Below, one piece after another: positions 1 through 6,955 of a stretch of DNA of 8,719 nt. The stretch comes from an uncultured Bacillota bacterium. Its GTDB lineage: Bacteria; Bacillota; Clostridia; Peptostreptococcales; Anaerovoracaceae. The notes beneath the pieces were generated by a model, which worked only from the letters and a program-made list of their open reading frames with translations, was not told the DNA's origin and made no database searches. The stretch spans positions 1 through 8,719 of the forward strand of contig CAMJRV010000079.1 in NCBI GenBank assembly GCA_946408315.1. The letters are read 5' to 3'. The position numbers and the translations under genes were made by a program. Positions within the stretch are counted from its first letter, which is position 1, and each line of letters begins with the position of its first letter.

Positions 1-639
1 CGCCAGAATGACAAGTCCTTCCGCCGACGTTTCCAAAGCCCGGAGGTAAATCTCTTTTTCATAATCGCCGGGAATTGCAATATCCAGCTTGGTCTTTCTT
101 TCCCGGATGGCCTGCAGGATGCCTTTTACGCCGACTTCAAGCAGCCACCTGTAGCCGGCGGTCACCTCGCCGAAGCCCCTGCTGCCTTTGCTGTCTACGA
201 GGATGGCCCCGTTATCCTGCAGCAGCTTGACGTCGCCGGGAATCTGCCGCTTCCACATTTCTCTGGTGGAACGTCCGAACCAGTAAGGCTGGATCACGTC
301 CAAAAATATCTCACGGTCTTCCTCTCTCAGAATAAATGGATCACATGGCCGGGTGCTGATAGTGTCCAGCTCTTCCGCCAGAACAGAACAGCTGCCGTCG
401 GCGCTGATGATACCGGGTCTTATCTTGCTGCCGCTGCTTCCGACGATCAGTTCTCCCTCATTGATAAATACTGTTTTTTCCGCACATTGTTTGCGAAACG
501 CGTGGGCTTTGCAAAGGGATACGGGAAGTCCCGCCGCCTCCTGAAATCCTTCCGTCAATATCCGGGCCGGTTCCAAATCGACCTCGGGCCGGGCGGAAAG
601 CAGTTTTTCCTTCAGCATTTTTACTCTTTCTGTAACCAT
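1..639 (-). CDS. Glycyl radical enzyme (pyruvate formate-lyase family), N-terminal part only
   Basis: Partial gene: 213 codons from the ATG at 639 down to base 1, open to the window edge. The protein begins MVTERVKMLKEKLLSARPEV and contains the segments ARILTEGFQ (about 26-34), INEGELIVGSSGSK (59-72), LDTISTRPCDPF (91-102) and IQPYWFGRSTREMW (116-129). This order is typical of the N-terminal PFL-like domain of glycyl radical enzymes: a 'TE' helix, a 'GELIVG' strand, an 'R..DPF' turn and a 'PYW.g.t' helix. The family performs radical dehydration, decarboxylation or C-N, C-C and C-S bond cleavage in anaerobes and needs a radical-SAM activating enzyme. The thiyl Cys and the C-terminal Gly loop lie outside the window, so the class (diol or hydroxyproline dehydratase, arylacetate decarboxylase, choline lyase and others) cannot be assigned. 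A GAGGT ribosome binding site at 646-650, six bases before the ATG, supports the start. Transcription is divergent from the amidohydrolase gene. Confidence 0.85.
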   Translation of the reverse strand, partial: MVTERVKMLKEKLLSARPEVDLEPARILTEGFQEAAGLPVSLCKAHAFRKQCAEKTVFINEGELIVGSSGSKIRPGIISADGSCSVLAEELDTISTRPCDPFILREEDREIFLDVIQPYWFGRSTREMWKRQIPGDVKLLQDNGAILVDSKGSRGFGEVTAGYRWLLEVGVKGILQAIRERKTKLDIAIPGDYEKEIYLRALETSAEGLVILA

Positions 640-645
640 TTGAAT

Positions 646-650
646 ACCTC
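646..650 (-). promoter_or_regulatory. Ribosome binding site of the glycyl radical enzyme gene
   Basis: On the minus strand GAGGT sits six bases upstream of the ATG at 639. It fixes this start over the out-of-frame ATG codons further upstream. Confidence 0.7.
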
Positions 651-696
651 ATAACTGGATCAGTCTTTCCCATACGAATAGCTTCTTTACAATTAC

Positions 697-725
697 ATTA
701 TACTCAGCCAATACCTGTTTGCCAA
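697..725 (-). promoter_or_regulatory. Vegetative (sigma-70/sigma-A type) promoter for the glycyl radical enzyme gene
   Basis: Read on the minus strand there is TTGGCA at 725-720, a spacer of exactly 17 bases, and a perfect TATAAT at 702-697. This matches consensus at 11 of 12 positions. It predicts transcription starting near 690 and a leader of about 50 bases before the ATG at 639. The leader holds no long hairpin, so control would be at initiation. Confidence 0.75.
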
Positions 726-774
726 CTGGACGAAGACCATAATCAGCGAGTTAGAAGCATTTTGAATCCGGGTA

Positions 775-783
775 TGGTATAAT
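775..783 (+). promoter_or_regulatory. Extended -10 promoter reading into the inverted repeat and amidohydrolase gene
   Basis: TGGTATAAT at 775-783 is a perfect extended -10 (TGn then TATAAT). No good -35 lies 16-18 bases upstream, which is common for extended -10 promoters. Transcription would begin around 790, directly before the large inverted repeat, so the repeat would be the 5' leader of the amidohydrolase mRNA. Confidence 0.55.
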
Positions 784-800
784 ATAGATATTAAAGGCGA

Positions 801-949
801 TTACTGTTCACAGCCACTAGAGCCGTGCTATGGCATTTGCGAGGGAGACCTGAAACCTTGTACCGAGCTTATGCGGAGCTTCCGCGCAGCATACAAGCGA
901 GGGAGGCTCCGTGCAAATACCATAGCACGGCATCATCTGTGAGCAGTAA
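801..949. repeat. Long imperfect inverted repeat (MITE-like element or structured RNA leader)
   Basis: Outer arms TTACTGTTCACAG (801-813) and CTGTGAGCAGTAA (937-949) pair over 13 positions with one G-T pair. After an internal loop, GCCGTGCTATGGCATTTGC (822-840) pairs with GCAAATACCATAGCACGGC (913-931) over 19 positions with one mismatch. Inside these, CTTGT (857-861) pairs with ACAAG (893-897), and GCGGA (873-877) with TCCGC (881-885) across a 3-base loop. The motif GCGAGGGAG occurs twice in the same orientation (839-847 and 897-905). No open reading frame fills it. It may be a small non-autonomous palindromic element that inserted between promoter and gene, or a structured leader RNA. I recognise no known riboswitch class, and no convincing target-site duplication flanks it. 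Confidence 0.7.
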
Positions 950-967
950 CCACGGGTTCAACGGGCA

Positions 968-973
968 AGGAGG
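968..973 (+). promoter_or_regulatory. Ribosome binding site of the amidohydrolase gene
   Basis: A perfect AGGAGG lies five bases before the ATG at 979 and just outside the inverted repeat. The site would therefore stay accessible even when the hairpin folds. Confidence 0.8.
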
Positions 974-978
974 CTTTT

Positions 979-2640
979 ATGGATTTTGATTATTCCTATC
1001 TGGATTACGCTTTTAAAAATGGGCGGGTAATCACAGTAAATCCAAAGGATGAGATCGCAGAAGCGGTTGGCGTGAAGGGAAATAAAATCGTTTATGTGGG
1101 CGATAACGCAGGCATTGACAAGATCCTTGATGAGCATACAACCGTAATTGATTTAAAGGGCGCGACGCTGATGCCCGGATTGAATGACAGCCACTATCAC
1201 CCCATCTTGTCGGGGCTTTTGGGGAAAGAGCCCGATGCGGCCATGATCGACGTTTTTTATGAAAACTGCAAATCCCTGGCAGACATGCTTTCCATACTGA
1301 AAAAAGCAGTATCTTTGAAAAAGCCGGGGGAATGGATTTCCATGATGGGGTATGAACCGACACTTTTTCCGGAAAAGCGCCATCCGACCATAGCGGAGCT
1401 CGATGAGATCGCGCCGGATAATCCGGTCCACTGCATGCACGGCGGCGGGCATATCTGCATGTACAATTCAAAAGCCCTTGCATACCTCGGCGTTTACGAG
1501 GCCGAAGATGCGAACCAATATCCTTCCGACGAGGTGGAGGTTATCGGCGGCAAATTGACCGGAATGGTCCGGGGTCATACGCACTTCAATCTTTGGAAGG
1601 AAGTGGGTTATACCCAGGAACAGCAGACGGCCGCCGCGATGAAGGCCCACCGGCATTGCCTGGAAAACGGGATTACCTCCATCAGCGACTGCGGAGAATG
1701 TGACGCTCCGTCCTACCATATCATGCAGAAACTCTGCAGGGAGGGTACGTTTAAAGTTCGTTCCTACATGATGCTCCACAGTATTTTCGGCAAGCCTTTT
1801 TCCAAAGAGGACAACGAGCATTGGCTGAAACTGGGGCTTATGAGCGGACTGGGCGATGAACATTTCAGGATCGGAACCTGCAAGTTCATGATAGACGGCG
1901 GATCGGGAGGCCCGTCCTGCGCTACCAGAGAACCGTATTCCCATGATCCGGATCTTCCCAGAGAAAAAGGCTGGGAGCGGGAAGAGGCCGCGGAGTACAT
2001 AAAAATGATTAACGATGCGGAATGCCAGGCCTCGGCTCACGCTATCGGCGATCTTGCAGTGGAATTCATGGTGGAAGGATATGAGAAAGCGTTCGCTGAC
2101 AACCCCAGGCCAGATCTCCGCCACAGGATTGAGCACTGCACCATCGTAGATCAGGATTTGGTGGAGCGGATGGCGAAGATGAACGTTTGCCCCAGCGTGA
2201 ATATCTCTTCAATTCAGAAATTGGGAAAAGTGTTTAAGGAATTCTACGGGGAAGAACGCAACCGGTATATCTGCGCGATCCGCAGCATGCTGGACGCAGG
2301 CGTCGTATGCTCTCTGCACAGCGATACCCCCTCCTATCCGGCGGGGTTGAATGTGATCGATGCGGCTGTAAACCGGTATGACCGGGAGGCGGGTGAGCAA
2401 TGTGACAGGACCCAGGCTGTTTCCGTGCTGTCGGCGATCCGTTGTGCGACGATCAACGGCGCGTATGCGACCTATGAGGAGAAGATCAAAGGGAGCATCG
2501 AACCGGGCAAACTGGCGGATCTGATCGTGCTGTCGGACGATATCCTGGCGGTCGATCCTATGGATATATACCGTTTGAACGTAACTCTCACGATGATCGA
2601 TGGGGAAATCGTTTATGAAAGAGCTGGTACGAACTCCTGA
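979..2640 (+). CDS. Metal-dependent amidohydrolase, YtcJ/Amidohydro_3 family
   Basis: A complete 553-residue cytoplasmic protein with no signal peptide. It has the composite architecture of the amidohydrolase superfamily: an N-terminal beta segment (GRVITVNP, VGVKGNKIVYVGD), the metal-binding strand-1 motif DSHYHP (70-75), the Amidohydro_3-type GGGH...NSKAL (155-167), CKFMIDGGSGGP (301-312), SAHAIGD (352-358), HRIEHC (382-387), HSDTP (447-451) and the closing IKGSIEPGKLADLIVLSDD (503-521). His72, His74, His354, His386 and Asp449 are the likely metal and catalytic residues. Relatives include N-substituted formamide deformylase and many uncharacterised YtcJ-like proteins that hydrolyse amide or related C-N bonds. 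The substrate is not predictable, and annotation as a 'deformylase' would be over-reading. Length and motif content are normal, with no sign of decay. The gene is alone on its strand, divergent from the glycyl radical enzyme and convergent with the helical-protein gene. Confidence 0.9.
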   Translation: MDFDYSYLDYAFKNGRVITVNPKDEIAEAVGVKGNKIVYVGDNAGIDKILDEHTTVIDLKGATLMPGLNDSHYHPILSGLLGKEPDAAMIDVFYENCKSLADMLSILKKAVSLKKPGEWISMMGYEPTLFPEKRHPTIAELDEIAPDNPVHCMHGGGHICMYNSKALAYLGVYEAEDANQYPSDEVEVIGGKLTGMVRGHTHFNLWKEVGYTQEQQTAAAMKAHRHCLENGITSISDCGECDAPSYHIMQKLCREGTFKVRSYMMLHSIFGKPFSKEDNEHWLKLGLMSGLGDEHFRIGTCKFMIDGGSGGPSCATREPYSHDPDLPREKGWEREEAAEYIKMINDAECQASAHAIGDLAVEFMVEGYEKAFADNPRPDLRHRIEHCTIVDQDLVERMAKMNVCPSVNISSIQKLGKVFKEFYGEERNRYICAIRSMLDAGVVCSLHSDTPSYPAGLNVIDAAVNRYDREAGEQCDRTQAVSVLSAIRCATINGAYATYEEKIKGSIEPGKLADLIVLSDDILAVDPMDIYRLNVTLTMIDGEIVYERAGTNS

Positions 2641-2665
2641 CCAAAAGAGTTCGCACCTTATCTTT
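2626..2665. terminator. Hairpin between convergent genes, possible bidirectional terminator
   Basis: GGTACGAACTC (2626-2636) pairs with GAGTTCGCACC (2647-2657) over 11 positions with one mismatch, around a 10-base loop that includes the amidohydrolase stop codon. On the plus strand it is followed by TTATCTTT, a broken T-tract. On the minus strand the stem starts immediately after the TAA of the convergent gene and is followed by AGCTCTTTC, a poorer T-tract. The position suits a shared terminator, but the weak T-tracts keep confidence moderate. Confidence 0.5.
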
Positions 2666-3809
2666 GGGAAAACATATGGTTCAGCACCCCTTGCGCAAGG
2701 TAATCGCCCGAGCTTTCGGACTGGCTGATAAGCGTACTGAAGATATCCAGGTTTCTGGCATAATCCTCTGTCAAAAACATGGTGGTTTCATCAAGTGTGC
2801 TGCGGAGGTTGTTATACAGTATGGTCCTCCATTCGTCCTGATCCCAGTAAGGAGTGATCGCAGCAAGCGAGGCTGCTATGTTGTCGGCATTTTGATACAG
2901 CTGCCTGGTAATCAGGTCTACTTGTTCTACATTGCCCGTCAATTGGGCTGTAATCAAAGAATCGATCAGGTCGATATACGCATTTAATGCCAGCTGCAGC
3001 TCATTCACCGCAGGAGTATCCCCAAAGACTTGTTTCAGGTTGTTGATAAAGTCAGTCACGACCCGCTGTAAGCGGGCATAAACTTCGTCTTCGTTTCCGA
3101 CGCTTTGATACCTGCTCAGCATAAAGGCCCGGACCCAGTTGGTAAGGTCAAACCAAAACATCATGATATCAAAGATCAGATTCATTTCCTCATAGGTTAC
3201 ACACCTCTGGTCCTCCAGAGGCGGGAGGTTATCCTCAATCTGCACGCCGGACGTAATGTAGTCATACAACCCCTGTGCGAAAGTGTCGCCCATTGTGTTG
3301 GACAGAGCCATAAGCCGGTCGAAATATTCAATATCCATCCTGTAATCTTCTGATGCAAACAGATTTGCCGCTTGCACGGTATCCTGCAGGAATATCGTCA
3401 GAAGGTTTCGCCATTCCGTTTCGTCAAAGTACGGGTTAATGGATGCTAAAAAAACCGCTGTTTCATCAGCGTTCTGTAATAAGCGGTCTATACTCTGCCT
3501 GGCCGTATCAAAGTCTCCCTCAATCTGGGCTGAAATAAGTTCCCGAAGTCCGATTGAAAACTGATTGAGCAGCTGAGAATACCTGTCTGAAGTACTGCGG
3601 CTGAAATGGATGCGCAGCATATTCCCAAAATCCAGGTTTTCAATATATAACCTCTCAAACGATACGTCTGCCGTTCCTATTCCCAAATATCTGCTGATGA
3701 CATAAATTCGCATCCAGGTCATCAGACGTCTCCAAAAGATACGCATATTAAAGATTAAATTCATCTGACTGTATGTGATGCATTGCTCGTTAAATCTGTT
3801 TTTCATCAT
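2658..3809 (-). CDS. Tandemly duplicated all-helical protein, function unknown
   Basis: 383 residues from the ATG at 3809, containing two homologous copies of a roughly 175-residue domain at about 10-186 and 203-379. Shared landmarks are C(I/V)TY..MNLIF, an FW....(T/N)W(M/V)R helix, QNAD, INPYFDETEWR versus ITPYWDQDEWR, a DY...(I/L)..F segment, and (F/L)AQG near the end of each copy. No signal peptide, membrane segment or catalytic motif is visible. The composition suggests amphipathic helical bundles. From memory, single-domain Clostridia proteins with the same W..W(M/T)R...ISR and NPYW pattern exist and are sometimes mislabelled 'acetylglutamate kinase', although no kinase fold is apparent here. 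Start choice: AAGGAG at 3823-3818 is eight bases from this ATG but only two from the in-frame TTG at 3815, so the TTG is rejected. That ribosome binding site overlaps the stop codon of the amidase-like gene, which implies co-transcription and translational coupling. Confidence 0.75.
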   Translation of the reverse strand: MMKNRFNEQCITYSQMNLIFNMRIFWRRLMTWMRIYVISRYLGIGTADVSFERLYIENLDFGNMLRIHFSRSTSDRYSQLLNQFSIGLRELISAQIEGDFDTARQSIDRLLQNADETAVFLASINPYFDETEWRNLLTIFLQDTVQAANLFASEDYRMDIEYFDRLMALSNTMGDTFAQGLYDYITSGVQIEDNLPPLEDQRCVTYEEMNLIFDIMMFWFDLTNWVRAFMLSRYQSVGNEDEVYARLQRVVTDFINNLKQVFGDTPAVNELQLALNAYIDLIDSLITAQLTGNVEQVDLITRQLYQNADNIAASLAAITPYWDQDEWRTILYNNLRSTLDETTMFLTEDYARNLDIFSTLISQSESSGDYLAQGVLNHMFSQR

Positions 3810-3821
3810 GATCAATGCTCC

Positions 3822-4385
3822 TTACAGCCGCTGTGAAAGCGGTTCGGTAATGTCCGCAAACGGGAGATTGAAAAATTGAGTGATGGACAGCGCTAAATTT
3901 CTTGCGATCGTATCGATATTTTCCTTCATCCACATCTCATCTTCAGGATTTCCCCGGTAGCCCAGTTCAACCACAACAGCCGGGGCGTTCGTGTCCCGGA
4001 GCTCTCTTGTATCGGCCGGAATGATCCTTACGAAATTTGGATCAGGGTAGATACCCCTTAAATTTTCTGTAATATAGTAAACCGCTCTTTCACCGCCGAC
4101 AGGGGTATAGGCATAATGATATACGTTTATGCCTTGCAAAGGAGGCTCTGTCCCCTCCGGAGAATCGCCGGAACGAAGCGCCAGATACAGACCGGGCCTT
4201 TGCTCGTCGACACGGGCAATGATGTCATCGAGAGAATCTCCTGGATTGCTTCTTGCGATGTCGAAGCCGTTCAATCTTAAATAAGGTATCATGGCGTCGA
4301 CGATGAGATTCATGTAGTATTCCTCATTGCCGCCTGTTACATATTCATTTTCTTGGGTCGAGGGGTTTAAAAAGATTGCAGGCAA
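3822..4385 (-). CDS. N-acetylmuramoyl-L-alanine amidase (amidase_3)-like protein, probably catalytically dead
   Basis: 187 residues beginning with TTG at 4385. A perfect AAGGAGG at 4400-4394, eight bases upstream, supports this non-ATG start, and the next in-frame Met is 24 residues inside the domain. The fold signature matches amidase_3-type proteins: IFLNPSTQENEY (4-15), GGNEEYYMN (18-26), a central LYLALRSGDSPEG (66-78), YPDPNFVRIIPA (113-124) and APAVVVELGYRGNPED (134-149). Active family members bind zinc through a His in the first motif, a Glu, and a His in the 'HxN' motif after the central strand, with a catalytic Glu near the end. Here Glu21/22 and Glu140 remain, but the first motif reads NPST and the central motif has Arg71 where His is expected. 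It may bind wall fragments without cutting, or use different chemistry. There is no signal peptide. It is followed after 12 bases by the helical-protein ATG. Confidence 0.75.
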   Translation of the reverse strand: MPAIFLNPSTQENEYVTGGNEEYYMNLIVDAMIPYLRLNGFDIARSNPGDSLDDIIARVDEQRPGLYLALRSGDSPEGTEPPLQGINVYHYAYTPVGGERAVYYITENLRGIYPDPNFVRIIPADTRELRDTNAPAVVVELGYRGNPEDEMWMKENIDTIARNLALSITQFFNLPFADITEPLSQRL

Positions 4386-4425
4386 TTTAAATACCTCCTT
4401 TCATTCCTGATTTCCGATATTTAAA

Positions 4426-4451
4426 AATATATATCCCTACCCATATATATT
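4426..4451. repeat. AT-only inverted repeat between MFS gene and amidase-like gene
   Basis: AATATATAT (4426-4434) and ATATATATT (4443-4451) are perfect inverted copies around CCCTACCC. On the minus strand the second arm runs into TTTTT, as in a terminator for the MFS gene, but a stem made only of A-T pairs is weak. It could instead be a protein-binding site in the leader of the amidase-like gene. A perfect TATAAT lies just upstream on the same strand (4470-4465) but lacks a recognisable -35. Confidence 0.35.
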
Positions 4452-4457
4452 CGTATT

Positions 4458-5810
4458 TTAACGGATTATACCCATTTCCTGCCCCCGCCGGTGGGAGCGC
4501 AGGAGCGCCGCGCTCCCGAGGACGCTGACCAGGCAGATGGCCGCACAGGAAACCCACGCGGCCGTCCATAAGCCTTTTACACCAAACGCTACCCCGAAGA
4601 CCAGAGGGCCCACAGGCATTCCAATATCGGCAATCCCCCCGATAAAACCGGTTGCGTACTCCGCTTTTCCGCTGTCCATCAGCTCCGGCAGGATGCAGTA
4701 AAACGATCCCAGACCCCAGGCGCCTGCAAAGGAAAGCAGGAGCACGGAGGCGTAGAAGACAGGGAAACTGCCTCCATCGATGACAAACATGAGCAGGATG
4801 GAGAGGACTGTAAGCAGGGGGCCGCAGGCAAAGACGAGCAGCCTGGCAGTCGCCGGATTCTTTGACTTTCCGGCGAAATAGTCGGAGCTTTTCCCGGAGA
4901 TCACGCAGGCCAGAAAAATTCCAACGGACAGGGAAGACATCACCAGCCCGACGGTCCCCGCATCATATTGAAGGAAGCTGCCGTAAAGGGGAAGATCTAC
5001 GGACAGCACCTGAACCATCCACACGGTGGAAAGCAGGCAGAGCACAAGCAGCCATGTCTGCAGGGAACCGGCCACAGCCTGGAAGGTCTTTTCCCGGCAC
5101 GGTGCGATGTCCGTTCCCGTGCTGACATCCATTCCCGTGCTGGCGTCCATTCTCGCGCTGACGTCTTCCTCATTGCTGCAGGGCCTCCCCGGCAGCGGTT
5201 CTTTCTTTTCTTTTACGGTGAAAAACCAGAGGGCGGAGGGAATCAGCGCCATCAATGCGATCACGTAGAAGGACTCCTTCCACCCGGAGGCGGCGATGGT
5301 AAAGCCCGCCGCCGTGGCGCCAAGGCCGGAGCCGCCGTAAAAGATGCCGTTGAAAACGGCGGTGGCCGTCCCCACATTGCCCTTGTCCATCCAGCTCATG
5401 ATGGTGATGAGAAATACGGGGAAAAGGATGGAGCTGAATCCCTGAATGATTTTAAGGATCAGCACCATTCCGGCGCTGACGGCGTATGGCATGATGATTT
5501 GAGGCACTATCATGGCCGTCATCGCGCAAAGGAAAATCTTTTTCAGGCCCAACCGCCGATAGACGGGACCTGAAATCAACATCGCGATCATAATGGCGAC
5601 AGATTTGACAGTATCCGTAAACAGCAGAAATTCCTGCGTGGTATGCAGCTTCACAGCATACTCTTCCACCACCATCGTAAACTGCGGGAAGCTTGCCGTC
5701 ATGGAAACGCCGGTAAGGGCGCTGATGAACGCCACATACCAGCCGTACAAATCCTGGCGCTTTATGGGGTTTGCGCCCCTCGCGGCACCCATGGCCTTCA
5801 TGGCCCTCAC
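4458..5810 (-). CDS. Major facilitator superfamily permease
   Basis: 450 residues with about twelve hydrophobic segments in two halves joined by a long polar loop (about 200-247), the standard MFS layout. The first half contains GWYVAFISALTGVSM, the loop 2-3 motif SGPVYRRLGLKK (80-91, the family's G-x-x-x-x-R-x-G pattern) and GFSSILFPVFLI. The second half begins near QTWLLVLCLLSTVW (251-264) and carries SGKSSDYFAGKSK (305-317), the matching loop. The resemblance is to broad anion/oxalate-formate-like or nitrate/sugar-like MFS groups, so substrate and direction cannot be told. It starts with GTG at 5810, which overlaps the peptidase stop codon in GTGA. A weak AGGA (5824-5821) lies ten bases upstream, so translation is probably coupled to the peptidase. 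ATGs at 5801 and 5792 are possible but have no properly spaced ribosome binding site. The central loop carries a short tandem repeat, annotated separately. Confidence 0.85.
   Translation of the reverse strand: MRAMKAMGAARGANPIKRQDLYGWYVAFISALTGVSMTASFPQFTMVVEEYAVKLHTTQEFLLFTDTVKSVAIMIAMLISGPVYRRLGLKKIFLCAMTAMIVPQIIMPYAVSAGMVLILKIIQGFSSILFPVFLITIMSWMDKGNVGTATAVFNGIFYGGSGLGATAAGFTIAASGWKESFYVIALMALIPSALWFFTVKEKKEPLPGRPCSNEEDVSARMDASTGMDVSTGTDIAPCREKTFQAVAGSLQTWLLVLCLLSTVWMVQVLSVDLPLYGSFLQYDAGTVGLVMSSLSVGIFLACVISGKSSDYFAGKSKNPATARLLVFACGPLLTVLSILLMFVIDGGSFPVFYASVLLLSFAGAWGLGSFYCILPELMDSGKAEYATGFIGGIADIGMPVGPLVFGVAFGVKGLWTAAWVSCAAICLVSVLGSAALLRSHRRGQEMGIIR
5100..5171 (-). repeat. In-frame 18-bp tandem repeat in the MFS central loop
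   Basis: Four degenerate 18-base units encode EEDVSA, RMDAST, GMDVST and GTDIAP (residues 214-237). The two middle units, 5119-5136 and 5137-5154, differ at only a few bases. The repeat sits in the cytoplasmic linker between transmembrane halves, where length change is tolerated, so it probably arose by slippage. Confidence 0.7.
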
Positions 5811-6940
5811 GGTTCCATAATCCTGCCGCGTTCTTTTAAAACGCGGAGCACCTGATCCTGGGGCAGGGCGAATACTTTGTTACCCTCGATCCCGTCCATC
5901 GTCTCCCCGGCAAACAAGGCGTTGAGGATCGCTTCCTCGACGGCTTCCGCCACGGCCTTGTATAGGGGGTCCATCATCTCGTCGCTGAGGATTTCGATCG
6001 TTGTTTTTGTCGTCGTAAAAGCATTCTCGTTGGCGGTGGAAAAGGCGAGGAAAATATCGCCCGAACCGTTCTCATAGCCGGACCCCAGCTTGCCGATCCC
6101 GATGGGGACTCGCTTGCATAGTTTCCCCAGTTGAATTGTCGACAGGGGAGCGTCCGTTGCAACCACCACGATGATGGACCCCGTTCCCGACTTTGGAGTC
6201 AGGGAAGGCAGGACAGGATCCGCGCCAGTTATTTTATCTGCCATCGGAATGCCCTGAATCTCGAAAAGCTTGCCGACGCCATGGTTTGCCTGCAGCAGAA
6301 CGCCGACCGTATATCCTCCTTCTTTCTCGGACAGCACCCTGGAAGCAGTACCGGTTCCGCCCTTAAAATCATGGCAGACCATACCGGTTCCGCCGCCGAC
6401 ATTTCCTTCGGCGACAGGCCCCGGCTTTGCGCTTTCCAGGGCTTCCAGCACGTGCTCTTCTTTTATGTGAAATCCGTTGATGTCATTCAGGATTCCGTCC
6501 CAGGTCTCGCCGACGACGGGATAAAAATATCCCGAACCTGGTATGGGCTGACCGTCGACGACAAGAGGGAAGTACAGCTTGTTTTGAATCATCCACTTTG
6601 CCGTGGTATCCCGCACGATTCCTACGCTGTTCGTATTGGTGATCATAACCGGTCCGTGCAAAAAGCCCGAGTCGTCGATCCAGTGAGTTCCGGTCAGCTC
6701 CCCGTTGCCGTTGAGATCGTGCCGCCCGGCGAAAACAGCGCTTCTTTTCCTGCCCCTCGGCAAAATGGCCGTTACTCCCGTTCTGGCAAAATGGGAGCCG
6801 TCTCCGTGGTAATCCTTCTGCTCCCCATAGATAAGGGTTGAAAATCCCACTTCGATACCGGACACATCCGTTATGGCGTTAAACTTTCCCGGGGTTCCGG
6901 GGAGTAAGATCCCCGCTTCTCTCGCTCTTTTTTTACTCAT
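5807..6940 (-). CDS. P1-family (S58, DmpA/BapA-like) aminopeptidase
   Basis: 377 residues, the usual length for this self-processing Ntn-hydrolase-like family. Diagnostic motifs are ITDVSGIEVG (23-32), the GELTGTHWIDDSG region (80-92), TNTNSVG (101-107), EGNVGGGTGM (178-187), FKGGTGTASR (192-201), LLQANHG (215-221) and SGTGSIIVVVATDAPL (251-266). The Gly254-Ser255 bond is the expected autocleavage site, making Ser255 the N-terminal nucleophile of the beta subunit, as in DmpA. Family members remove N-terminal L-amino acids, D-amino-acid amides or beta-amino acids from small peptides and amides. The P1 label is solid; the exact specificity is not. There is no signal peptide, so it acts in the cytoplasm. 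GAGG at 6952-6949, eight bases before the ATG, supports the start. The gene lies 15 bases after the GPH symporter stop and overlaps the MFS start, so all three form one operon. Confidence 0.93.
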   Translation of the reverse strand: MSKKRAREAGILLPGTPGKFNAITDVSGIEVGFSTLIYGEQKDYHGDGSHFARTGVTAILPRGRKRSAVFAGRHDLNGNGELTGTHWIDDSGFLHGPVMITNTNSVGIVRDTTAKWMIQNKLYFPLVVDGQPIPGSGYFYPVVGETWDGILNDINGFHIKEEHVLEALESAKPGPVAEGNVGGGTGMVCHDFKGGTGTASRVLSEKEGGYTVGVLLQANHGVGKLFEIQGIPMADKITGADPVLPSLTPKSGTGSIIVVVATDAPLSTIQLGKLCKRVPIGIGKLGSGYENGSGDIFLAFSTANENAFTTTKTTIEILSDEMMDPLYKAVAEAVEEAILNALFAGETMDGIEGNKVFALPQDQVLRVLKERGRIMEP

Positions 6941-6955
6941 TTCTATCGCCTCTTT

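Noticed and set aside
353..544. Plus-strand open frame of 63 codons over the glycyl radical enzyme
   Set aside because: It is antisense to a clearly homologous coding frame, has no ribosome binding site and no recognisable motif.
719..743. Alternative plus-strand promoter TTGCCA...CATAAT
   Set aside because: The spacer is only 13 bases, too short for sigma-A recognition.
830..841. ATGGCATTTGCG in the inverted repeat, identical to 12 bases of the sigma-54 element
   Set aside because: Here the GG and GC are five bases apart rather than ten, so it cannot be a -24/-12 promoter. The shared 12-mer is probably chance.
3810..3815. TTG at 3815 as start of the helical protein
   Set aside because: The AAGGAG is only two bases away from it, whereas the ATG at 3809 has the ideal eight-base spacing.
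4426..4455. Sporulation sigma-G type promoter (GAATA then 18 bases) before the amidase-like gene
   Set aside because: The -35-like GAATA fits, but the -10 region TATTTTT misses key positions of the consensus.
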